A DNA stretch of 64,000 bases from Pleodorina starrii (taxonomy: Eukaryota > Chlorophyta > Chlorophyceae > Chlamydomonadales > Volvocaceae), in the NCBI GenBank assembly GCA_030267565.1, contig BRXU01000039.1, positions 682,001 to 746,000 on the forward strand, given 5' to 3'. Under the pieces are notes generated by a model. The model was given only the letters and a program-made list of their open reading frames with translations, was not told where the DNA came from and did no database searches. This document shows, piece by piece, positions 46,601 through 55,546 of the stretch (positions are counted from its first letter, which is position 1; each line of letters opens with the position of its first letter). The translations under genes were made by a program, and so were the position numbers.

Positions 46601-49600
46601 CCCCATCCACGACTCGTGCTGACAGCCCAGTACCAAACAACCCCCCGCACGTATACACACAAGATTGATTACTCGAAAAGTGATATATTATATTCTTAGT
46701 GGGGATCTGGGGAAGTGGGGATCAGCATTGCCGTTGCCGTTGCTGTTGCCGTTGCCGTTGCTGTTGCCGTTGCCGTTGCTGTTGCCGTTGGTGTTGCCGT
46801 TGCTTAACCAGCCCCGCTGTGCGCTGGTGCTGCCTGGCGGACCCTCCCCTCAATAATACGGTACGCACAGATGCAACTACCCAACCAACCAACCAACCAC
46901 CGACCCAACCACCCACCGCAGGTTCCGCGCCCGTCCTTCCCGCCGCCCGCAGCAGCACTGTGGCCGCGAAGACGCTGCTCGTCCGCGTCAGGCTGTACGG
47001 CAGGGACGACTGATGGACGAGCTGCTCCATGAACAACGGCTCGGGGTTACCCGCCTTCGATTGCGGGGGAGGGAAGGGGAGGTGGCGACACAAGGTTGTG
47101 GCGGGGTCGCCAAAAGGGTGCAAGGAGTACGACAAAACACACATGCCCGCAGCTGTGCAGCTGGGTACAGCTGCTACTCAGCAACACGCAGGCACGAGCC
47201 ATGGTCAACGGCTTCAAATCGAGGCTGGTCGTGATGGAGGCAGGTGTGCGGCAGGGGTGCCCCCTTGCGCCCCTGCTGTACCTCTTTGTCGCTCAGGCCC
47301 TGCTATGCTGGCTACAGAGCCGAGACGTGGGAGTCAGACTACTACCCAGTGCTCCAGACCGCATCACAGCCTGCCAGTTCGCGGACGACACCGAAGTGGC
47401 GCTCGAGAGCGAGGAGTCCGTGCCATCCTTCCTGGAGGCCATGGAGACCTTTGCCCGGGCATCAGGCCAACGCCTCAATCTGGATAAAGTAGAGCTTCTG
47501 AGGGTGGGCGCCGAGAACCCGCAGCAGCAACCACAACCGGCGGGCAGGCAACAGCCGCAGCCACTGCAGCAGCAACACCAGCCGCAGCAGGAAACCATTG
47601 GCGGGCTCAAAGTGGTCACCACCGCCACAGCCCTGAACTTGCCGGTGGACAACCGGCCCAGCCCCCCGCAGCCCGACTGGCCCAAGATGCTGGCGGGGGC
47701 CTACAAGCGGATGCAGCGGCTCTCCCGCTTCCCGCTGTCGGCCTTTGGCCGGGCCACCGCTGCGTCAGCCTACGGCCTGCAAACGGTCACCTGGCACATG
47801 GAGCACGGCGGGCCGCCCCCGGACAGCACGCTGAACCACATCGGGCGGCTGACGGCCCGCCTAGTCGACCGGCGACAGGGCCCAGAGGACCGGGGCCAGC
47901 GCCTCACCGGCATACCCAGCAGTCTCCTGGCCGGCCACCCATCGGCCGGGGGCTTTGGCCTGCTACCGCTCTCCCAACACATTCGCGCGCGCCACGCGGT
48001 CTGGGCCGTGCGCTTCATGGCGCAGGCTATGCCGACGGCAGGAGATGGGGAAGGGGGTGTGGGAGCTGAGGCGGCCGCGGAGGCAGGCGGGGATGGCGGG
48101 GGGGCAGTGGCAGCCGGCAGTGAGGCCAGGGTCCTACACCCTTGGATCCGCACACTGTCCGCCTACCTGGAGCTCGTCCACCCCGCTTTCCAGCCGTGGG
48201 CCCTGACAACCGCCCGGGCCACGGGGCCCTGGCTCGGCGGCAGCGACCTGCCCGCCGACATCAGCCGGATCGTGGGGGCCCTGGGGCACCTGCCACCGCC
48301 GGAGGACATTGGCAGATCTCCGCTGGTGCCCGGCGACTGGTGCTGGGGGGCCGCGCTGTGGGGCAACCCGCTGCTGCCCAACGCCGCCAACGACGCAAAC
48401 GTCGTGGCCGTCAGCCGTCGACCGGGCCTGGAAGCATACCATGCGGGGCTAACGTCATGCAGGAAACTGCGCACGGTAGGAGACCTGGTACGGGTATGGG
48501 TGACACTGGACGGCAGCCAAGCCACCACCCTCCAAGGAGCGGCCTGGCATGAGTGGGCCCGGGAGCACCTCGACCCAGCCGCGACCCCAGCCCAGCTGCA
48601 GGACAAGGAAACGGCCCGTGCAGCTCTGGGGGCCTTGCATAACGATATCAGCCCGGCCTGGCTGGAGGCAGCGGGTGTGGTGGAGACCAGGCTACAGCAG
48701 CAGCGGCAGCAGGCGGAGGCGGAAGGACTCCAGCAGCAACAGCAACCGCCGGCACCGCCACCGCCAGTTTGCGCGCAGGTGATGGCCATGATCGTCGGGC
48801 GACTGGGGTGGCGCCTTCCCGGGGGAACGGACGCAGTGCCGCTCCGCCGCCTGACGGTCAGCCAGGCGACACAACTACAGGACGGGCCGGCCAGCGAGCG
48901 GCGAGTGGCTTTGGTCACCGAGTTTGTGCGGGAGGCCCTGAGCACGCCGGAGAACCAGGCGCCTCCCCACCTCGCCGCCGAGCTCAGCCGTTTCCGGGCA
49001 ACCCAGGCACGCCTGTGGTCCGGAGTGCGCTGGGAGAACGACAACAAGGAGACTATGTGGCGCCTAGCGGTGGACGGCGTACCCCTGCCTGGCAACACAC
49101 ACCTGGCCCGGGTGCCCATTGAGGCGTGCGGGTGCGGGGCCTATGGGGAGGCCGATGCCGGCCGACCCTGCTCCCCGCGACTGCACCACTTCTGGGAATG
49201 CCCGGTCGCGAGGGCCGTTCGGGAGCAGATCGACCGGCACCTGCCACCCCCCCAAGCGGCAGCGGGGGCCACCACCACCCGGCAGCAACTCTGGCTCGCC
49301 CAAGCGCCACCTGGGTGTGAGCAGGCCCCCTGGGACGTGATCGCCCTAGCGGCGCTGTCCGCCATGGAAGTCGGAAGGTGCTGCCTTCGAGCAGCAACCC
49401 GAAGGCAGGGGCGGGATGGGGCCGCAGCAGCGACGGGGCAGCAGCAGCAACAGCAGCAGCAACAGGTGCAGCCCCAGCCAGAGCAGCCCCAGCGACAGGG
49501 ACCGCGCCAGCGGGCCATCACCGACTTCTTCGCCCGGGAGGGAGGGGCAACACAGCAGGAGGGACCCGCGCTGAACGCCCCCGCGGGTGAATCACCGACG

Positions 49601-52600
49601 CAGGAAGCAGGGGCCGGAGAGGTGGCGGCGGGGGAAGCGGCGGCGGCAGCAGTAGGGGCAGCAGCGGCAGCAGCGCGGGGTGCAGCCGAAGCCTCGCCGC
49701 TGGACCGGGCGCGCGCCCGCGCGGTGACGGACTTCTGGGCGCGCTTGCGCTCGTTCGCGGCGCTGGAGACCCCCCGGCACGGCTGGGACAGAGTGGGGCC
49801 GCAGCACCCCATCCTAGCGGTCGTTGAGGAGCGAATGCGGTGCGCAGCCCCGGTGGAGATCACGGCCTAAGCAGCTGTGCTAGTGACGGGGCAGGGGCGT
49901 TGGTTGGAGGGGAGGAGGGAGCGGGCGGTGGGGGGGAGGAGGGTGGGGGGGATTGGAGGGCTGGAGGGGGAGCCTGGAGAGGGCGAGTGGAGCGAGGAGA
50001 GCAGGAAGGGCGGTGGGCAAGGGGAGGGCTGGGCGTGCGGGCAAGGGTTTCCTGGCCGAGGGTCTCGTGGGCTAGCAGGGAGGGGAAGGAGCAGGCCTGT
50101 GTGCTTTGTCTGGTGTGAGTGTGGGTGTGTACCCTCTTCCCGGGAGACGGGGCCCGTCGAGGAGTAAGGGGCGGTTTTGTGCTGTCTGGCGGCTGAGGAG
50201 TGCGGCGCGGGAGGCCTGCAGTTTTGGCGCTTTAGGGAGAGGGAGAGGTGGAGAGGGAGGGGTTGCAGAGGGAGGGTAGGTGGTGCTGGGCTCCGCAGGC
50301 GGCCAGGGACGGAGGGGCAGGTTTTCTCTGCGTGGTAGGCGAGGGCAGGCAGCGCCTATGAGCCGTGCCCCGTAGTGGGTTTTCCAGGGGGGCGCCGCGC
50401 CGGCTTGTCATCCCCCCCGCGGCCGTGGGTGTTTGTTTTGCCCCGCGCTGGGCAGTGTCGGGGAACCTGTAGCCCCCAGGAGGAGGCCGCCTGGCGGGCC
50501 AACGTGCGGTTGGGTGCTTTAGTGAGCGGTTCCTGCAGCAGCACCTTGGTTGTCGTGTTCGTTGTGGCAGTTGGGCTCCTTGCTGTGCTAGCTTTCTTGG
50601 GAGCCCTTGGTGAGGGGACTCAGCCCCTCGTTCTCGTGAGGGACCTTGTCTGGGGGCCTAGGTGGGCTTTCTTTGCCTCGTTTTTTTCTGGGCTGCGGTG
50701 GTGCCACCCCGTTGTCGTGGGCCCCTGCCCCAGGGGTAGAGGGCGTTCAGAGGCACTCTTTGCGTAGAGCTCTAGAGCCCCGTGAGCGCGCGAGGAGGCT
50801 GGCCAGGTGGGGGGTGGTAGCTAGTCTTGGTAGGCGTTTTTGGTTGAGGTGTGTGACGCCTCTCGCGTGGCTCCCGCTAAGCGCGGCCCGCAGTCGTCTG
50901 CGCCGCTGAGTTGGTTGGCCAGGGGCCGTGGTGGGTGCCCCTGGCTGACGCGAGTGAGGGAGTGAGGCGCGCGCGGCGGAACAGACGGACGTAGCCGCGC
51001 GCCCGCCCCTGCGCTGTGTCTCGGCCCGGTCAGGGCCCCCGGTGCTCGTCCTGTCTCAGGGCGAGTCGCCCACAGTGTAACACCCGTTAACACATGCACA
51101 TCCCGCCCCGCCCCGGCTGAACATGTCGCCCCGCTGCCACACGGCTCGGTCTCACACCGCGCCGCACCACAACGCACTGCGCCCCACCTGTAGGGCGCAG
51201 TCCCCTCCCCTGTGCAAAGGACGACCGGTACCGCTTACTCCGACGGTAACACGTCGGTAGCGTCGGCACGTATTGTCAAGTACGGAACTACGGTTTCTTC
51301 GTCAAAGTCGCCTCCGCCGCACCATTGCTGCATCATCTCTACCTCACTCAGCCCCACCCCGCCCCCCCGCCCCCCCACCTGCAGGAAGCCCATGACTAGC
51401 GGCGGAAGCGCCTCCCCGGCCAGCTCCCGACCCAGCAGCGGCGCCGCCGCCGCCGCCAGCGCCCGATGCAAGGACGGCCGCGCGACGCGCAGCCGCCGTA
51501 ACGCCGTACACGAGTACGTCAAGGACTCGGCCACCGGCCGCAGATCCTCCCCGCCCTCTGGCGCCGTCGCCGCCTCATTCTGACCGCCGCCGCCGCGGCG
51601 ATGGCGGCGGTAGTCGCTGCTGCCCTTCGCCGCCGCTGCCGCCGCCGCCGCCGCCGTCGGCCCCTTTCGCAGCCTGTCCGCCAGTTCCTGCAAGTGCTCC
51701 TCCAGCCGGCTCAGCAGCGCCTCTGATACGGCGGCGCCGCCGGGACCCGGCGCGCCGCCGCCGCCGCCGTCGGCGGCGACGGCGGCGGCGTCGCCGTCGG
51801 CCGCCAGCAGGCTGTACGGCCTCGGCGTCTCCGACGCAAAGTACAGGCAGTACGCCAGCTCTCGGAAGCCGACCGCCGGCGCCGCCTGGAGAAGTTCCGC
51901 CTGCAGCCTCTCCCGCAGACCTGGCGGCGGAGGCGACGGCGGCGACGGCGGCGGCGGCGACGCTCCCCGGATAGAGCCAGCGGCGGCGGCGGCGGCGGCG
52001 GCGGCGCCGTCGTCGTCCAAACTGGACGTCGCGGGCGTGGCGGCGGGCGCCGCTGACGGCGGCGGCGGCGGCCACTGCCCGCGTGCAAGCTTACAGTACG
52101 TTACCGCGGCACAGGCGACCTGCGCGTGTTGGGTCGTGCCGTACAGTGATGGAGGGCCGTACGGTGTTTGGATTGGGGCTGTCGGGGGCGGCCGTAAGGC
52201 AGGTAGAGGGACGAGCAGCGGGAGGCTCATTAAGGCTTTGCTGACCTCGACAGCGACAATTTAAACGGGCAGACACACCCACCCGGATCCAGATCCAGAA
52301 GGATCCAAACCAGGATCCAGAAGGACCTGGAAGCAGATCCGGGATCGGCGCAGATCGTGGGACGGGCCGCAGCGCGCAGCCCTACCCCCCTTCCCCCCGC
52401 CCCGGCTTTACCACCCATCCATCCATCCATCCATCCTGCCCACCCACCAATCCTCCCCGTGCGCATCCCTCCCCTCCCCTCCCCTCCCCTCGGTGGCCCC
52501 ACCTCCTGGGGCCTCAGCGGCCGCGCTGCTGCCGAGTCCAGCACCCGCTGCAGCTCCTGCCACGAACCTGCCGTACGCAACTGCGCGAGCAGCGGGGGTC

Positions 52601-53657
52601 CAGCCTCCCCAGGCTGCCGCTGCTGCTGTTGACCCTGCTGGCGCTGCTGCTGCTGCTGCTGCCCCGCCCAACTCCTCCGCACCCCGCTCCGGCCCGTCTC
52701 CCCTGCCAGCACCTCCGACGCACGTCCCTGCTGGCGTGTCGACGTGCCTCGTGCCCAGGTCTCTTGACTGCCGCCCCCGCTGCGGTTGTCACGGCCGCCG
52801 CCGCCGCCGCCGTCGCGGTCCCATCCTCCTCCGCCGCCGCTGCCGGCGTCGCGATCCAACCCGCCGCGTCGATCGCTGCCACCACCGCCGCCGCCGCCGC
52901 CGCCGCGGTCCCATCCTCCGCCACCGCCGCCGCCGTCGCGATCCCACCCTCCGCGGCGGGGCTTCTCGCCGTCTAGCTCATCAGCACTGCTGGCGGCCCA
53001 CGCCGGGCGGCGGGCAGCGGTCCAGGACTCGTCGACGAAGCCGCCGCCGCGTCGATGGCCGCCGCCGCCGCCGCCGACAGTCTGCTCGTGCCAATCATGG
53101 CGGCGGTGGGATAGCTCACGGTCCCGTCGCTCGTACTTTCTGGATCTGCCATACGAGTATCCGTGCTCTCCGTCGCTGTCGCTGTCGTCATCTCGGCCCT
53201 GCCTCCGTTTGTGCATGGCGCGGGAGCCATGCCAAGGGTTGAGAAGGGGATGTCCGAAACGCCATGCGGCGTCCTGGCCCCGTGGCCGCCCGGTCAAACT
53301 CCGCCGGTTGGCACCATCCGCACGGGGCCACAAATGGTTACGAGTTGACGCTTCGAAGGCGGTGTGCGGCTGCCGGATTACAGAGAGTAAGAGAAAGGTC
53401 TCGACGGAGGTCCGATGGCCGACGAGAGCGTCATCGTCAACTTCGCCGAGCGCCGTTGCAGAGCTAGTGTAAGGTGCTGGCTGAGAGGCTGTTCGCCGCT
53501 CCTCTATCACGCCAATCTGTATTCCTGAGAGGTGAGAAGCTGCTCCGTTAGGCCTGCGGACGCCGCCCAGGGCTCTTCGCAAGAGCGCAAGCACATGCTC
53601 AGACGGCAGGGCTACGCTACTGCAGCAAAAATGTCTTATCATCTGCTGGGGCCGCAT
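39408..53657 (-). CDS. Helical-repeat protein resembling octotricopeptide/FASTK-like family, intron-split by mobile elements
   Basis: Candidate exons: 53657-52503, 52074-51379, 46507-45998, 45517-45458, 45262-45185 (or to a stop at 45107), 40620-40351, 39992-39408. Every exon is a multiple of three and every junction is phase 0. An internal start at 53216 ([11 protein letters not shown]) is also possible. The helical-repeat look comes from [37 protein letters not shown], then [18 protein letters not shown] and [20 protein letters not shown], and [18 protein letters not shown]. These recall the paired-helix OPR/FASTK repeats of algal organelle RNA-binding proteins, and Gln/Gly/Ala insertions are common in them. 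The RNA-binding role is inferred only. The C-terminal two exons could be a separate gene, since the 4.6 kb between holds mobile DNA. The 3' end was not located. Confidence 0.45.
40076..40150. repeat. GGAAC pentamer run in an OPR-like intron
   Basis: GGAACGGAACGGAACGGAAA-type units in the intron 40350-39993. Confidence 0.8.
41305..41769 (+). mobile_element. tRNA-derived SINE-like head and body
   Basis: An intact box A (TAGCTCAAGTTGG, 41312-41324) and box B (GAGTTCGATTCCC, 41356-41368) are spaced as in a tRNA. Anticodon, T and acceptor stems have several mismatches, so it is not a functional tRNA gene. About 390 bp of non-tRNA body follows, then the LINE-related tail segment at 41770. Pol III-promoted SINEs are known in Chlamydomonas. 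Confidence 0.6.
41770..42114 (+). mobile_element. LINE-type 3' tail segment, diverged copy, with ACACAG tail
   Basis: The GTGCTTCGGCGGTCT block, GGGTTAGCGCCC and GGCCAGTGTC match, with changes, the 3' ends of the next two copies. It ends in about 180 bp of (ACACAG)n-like sequence. It may be the 3' part of the adjacent SINE. Confidence 0.55.
42115..42568 (+). mobile_element. 5'-truncated LINE 3'-end copy with ACACAG tail
   Basis: It starts TTTTCGCGCCTAGAGGAGCA directly after the previous tail and is nearly identical for about 365 bp to 44328-44693. It ends with an (ACACAGAC)n tail at 42481-42568. Confidence 0.7.
42569..44765 (+). mobile_element. 5'-truncated LINE, C-terminal ORF remnant plus 3' UTR and tail
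   Basis: An open frame from about 42570 to TGA at 43887-43889 encodes the region after the reverse transcriptase. It is paralogous to the C-terminus of the 47-kb [43 protein letters not shown]. The zinc-finger pattern CKCGAYG...H-HFWECPVA (zf-RVT type) is present, with a conserved end [14 protein letters not shown]. The reverse transcriptase itself is absent. The 3' UTR includes the 44328-44693 segment shared with the previous copy and ends in an ACAC-rich tail (44694-44760). Confidence 0.7.
45107..46507 (-). CDS. OPR-like gene exons 3-5
   Basis: Exon 3 is 46507-45998 ([16 protein letters not shown], long low-complexity insert, then [10 protein letters not shown]). Exon 4 is 45517-45458 ([20 protein letters not shown]). 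Exon 5 starts at 45262 after GGGCAG ([17 protein letters not shown]) and either ends in TGA at 45107-45109 or is spliced at TGTAAG|GTTGTG (45185). The exon 3-4 join gives a continuous helix, which is the best support for this part. Confidence 0.48.
46728..46803. repeat. GTTGCC/GTTGCT hexamer run
   Basis: About 12 imperfect 6-bp units in the large OPR-like intron. Confidence 0.85.
47150..49870 (+). mobile_element. 5'-truncated non-LTR retrotransposon (LINE), reverse transcriptase C-half onward
   Basis: One open frame to TAA at 49868-49870, about 900 residues. It includes reverse-transcriptase landmarks: VNGFKSR, the [13 protein letters not shown] motif (47242 on), [10 protein letters not shown] with the catalytic ADD (about 47378-47389), and [11 protein letters not shown]. 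The fingers and endonuclease are missing. The C-terminal part holds [13 protein letters not shown] and a zf-RVT-type CGCGAYG...HHFWECPVA finger (about 49126-49205). It ends [16 protein letters not shown]. It lies antisense inside the OPR-like intron 51378-46508. G-rich sequence to about 51.2 kb may be its 3' UTR. Confidence 0.8.
49871..51200 (+). other. Probable 3' untranslated tail of the LINE
   Basis: G/T-rich, no sustained open frame, between the LINE stop codon and exon 2 of the OPR-like gene. I could not find the element's end or target-site duplication. It lacks the 3' segment and ACAC tail of the 42-44 kb copies. Confidence 0.35.
51379..52074 (-). CDS. OPR-like gene exon 2
   Basis: 232 codons, acceptor CGGGCAG, donor CTGCAG|GTGGGG, both phase 0. 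It contains [18 protein letters not shown], a second helix pair ([19 protein letters not shown]) and [20 protein letters not shown], with poly-Ala and Gly insertions. Confidence 0.55.
52286..52330. repeat. GATCCA hexamer cluster
   Basis: GGATCCAGATCCAGAAGGATCC-like words in the intron 52502-52075. The same hexamer is repeated at 17805-17840 (coding) and 45418-45450 (intron). Confidence 0.6.
52503..53657 (-). CDS. OPR-like gene exon 1: Arg/Asp/Gly-rich N-terminus and first helical segment
   Basis: ATG at 53657 (MRPQQMIRH) or 53216. It encodes charged RD/RE-rich sequence ([19 protein letters not shown]), then Gly-Asp-Arg repeats ([10 protein letters not shown]) and a Gln run, then the helical [18 protein letters not shown]. 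Donor CAGGAG|GTGGGG at 52503. The start is uncertain; the stretch before 53216 could be a targeting peptide or 5' UTR. Confidence 0.5.
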
Positions 53658-55546
53658 CAGTACAACACTTCACATGGCGTAAGTTAACGCACTTCCAATA
53701 CGATCATAGCCCAGAAGATAGAGCGAGCAATAGAAAGTAGCCTCGTATCCATATAGGGAAGCTTGAAACACTGCAAGGCATGGTTCCGTAGAATGACGCG
53801 CTCCGAAGCTTTCAACCGCCTCAACCACTGCATAAGCAGAACAGAGTCTTCCTTCTGCACCCGCCCTTGTATCTAAGACTCGCATGAAGACCTATTTGTC
53901 CACGCATTGGCTAGCAATTTCTGACTGCTCCTGGTTGAAGTTTGCGCAGACCCTGACATTCACTTTCAGTTAAAGCCCAGTCTCTGTATGAGGCGATACC
54001 AGCTGTAGCTATTAGTGGTATTTTTTTGAGCTTCAAGGATCATGTGCTGCGCAGCCGCCCTTGCAGGGTGTCGGCGACGGGAGGTTAGGACACGGACGAG
54101 ATTAAAGGCAAGTTCACAGCCTGTCTGCTGAATGTAAACGTGCTCTCACAGCATATCTCCAATGGCTTCCATTGTTTGATGCCTGGCCTTTGGTTTCGGC
54201 TGCAGGGTTCTTGGACCAGCGGCCTTGGTGTCTTTGCCGCAGCCATTTTACTATCTTTATGCTCAAGGTCGTCTGCACGATCTGTCCCAAAACTTTCGGA
54301 TTACTGTCCCCCAGGTACTTTGGGATGAAAATGAAGTCGTCGGAGTCGTCGTGACTCTTCTAGGCTTTGCAATGCAATTACTGGCGCTGTATTCCTGGCG
54401 CTGTATTCCTCATCAAATGTTAGTTGAAGTTCTGGCTTATCGAGCTGCGCTGTCGCCACTTATCACTTCGCTTTGGCCTGTGTGCATGTCACAGCGGCTA
54501 ATAATAATATAACAAACGGACCCGGATGCGCTTAGTATGCGGGGGCTTGCAGTCTTGTAGCAGTGTAATCGTTCTACCTGCATCCGGCGAGAAACCCTAG
54601 CCGAGTCGTGGGATTCCTCACGACGTCACAGTTAAGGGTCAGTGCGGCGCAGCACGACGTGCAACTTGCCATCTCCCCGTCGCTTATGCTCGTGCAGAAC
54701 CTGCGACAGGTCAACTCACGTTTAAGTCCGTTGACAACGTGAATTCGGCATGCACGCCTGGCGCACACGACGAAGTGGGCCAGGCGGTGTTTCAATGCTG
54801 GCAACAGTTTGTGATAACGATCAATGGATGCCAGGTGCGATAGTTGCCTGTCGCTCCGCCTCTATCCACTTCCTAACAGGTTTCCCTGGGCGACACAACC
54901 AAGCCGTCCGTTACCCAATACCCAACACCGTTGCTTATCATTGCAGCAAGTCGCGCATCGGCGCCCACTGCAACATCCACATTAGCAAGTCACACACGAC
55001 GCAATACTTTGCAATGCAAGCCGGAGGACTGAATCCGATTTCCCCGTTCTTGTACGGCAATAACCTCATGTCCGACACAGGTGACAATGCGTACGGCAGA
55101 AGACCAATTGGCGGGGCCCGGAAGGCTCCCCTGTCGCATGTTTGGGGTTTCTGGAAACCTGACAGGTGGGCTTCGCTTTCCGAGTATCGCTCTCAGGCGG
55201 GGGCTGAGTCAAGGGATGGACAGAAGTTCTCTCGTTGGCGTTTGAGAACGGGTTGGACGGGTGTGCAGAAACGTCCGCCGGGTTGGGCTGGGGGGTTCCA
55301 CCCGGCCTGTGAGCCTTGTACCCGTGTGCGATCTCGCCATATATGCGTCCACGGCTGTGCTGACTGGCTCGAACTCCGTGCAGCGCACTGGCGCCGTTTT
55401 CATTTCCGTTTTGTGAGCTCGCTTTTCGGCCCACAGCGCTCCAGCAGTGCAACAGCGCCCCTGCTCGCTCCCTTTTGCTGCCGTACCGTATTCCGTATAT
55501 GGGTTTTCGCCCCGGGGGCTCGTTCGGGCCGGCCCGGGCCGCGCAG
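53658..55546. other. Divergent intergenic region or unlocated 5' exons of the plus-strand gene
   Basis: It separates the minus-strand OPR-like start from the first recognised exon of the plus-strand gene. It is AT-richer, with short frames only. A hydrophobic frame near 54225-54512 (VVGVVVTLLGFAMQLLALYSW) has no matching splice partner. The true start of the plus-strand gene should lie here. Confidence 0.4.
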
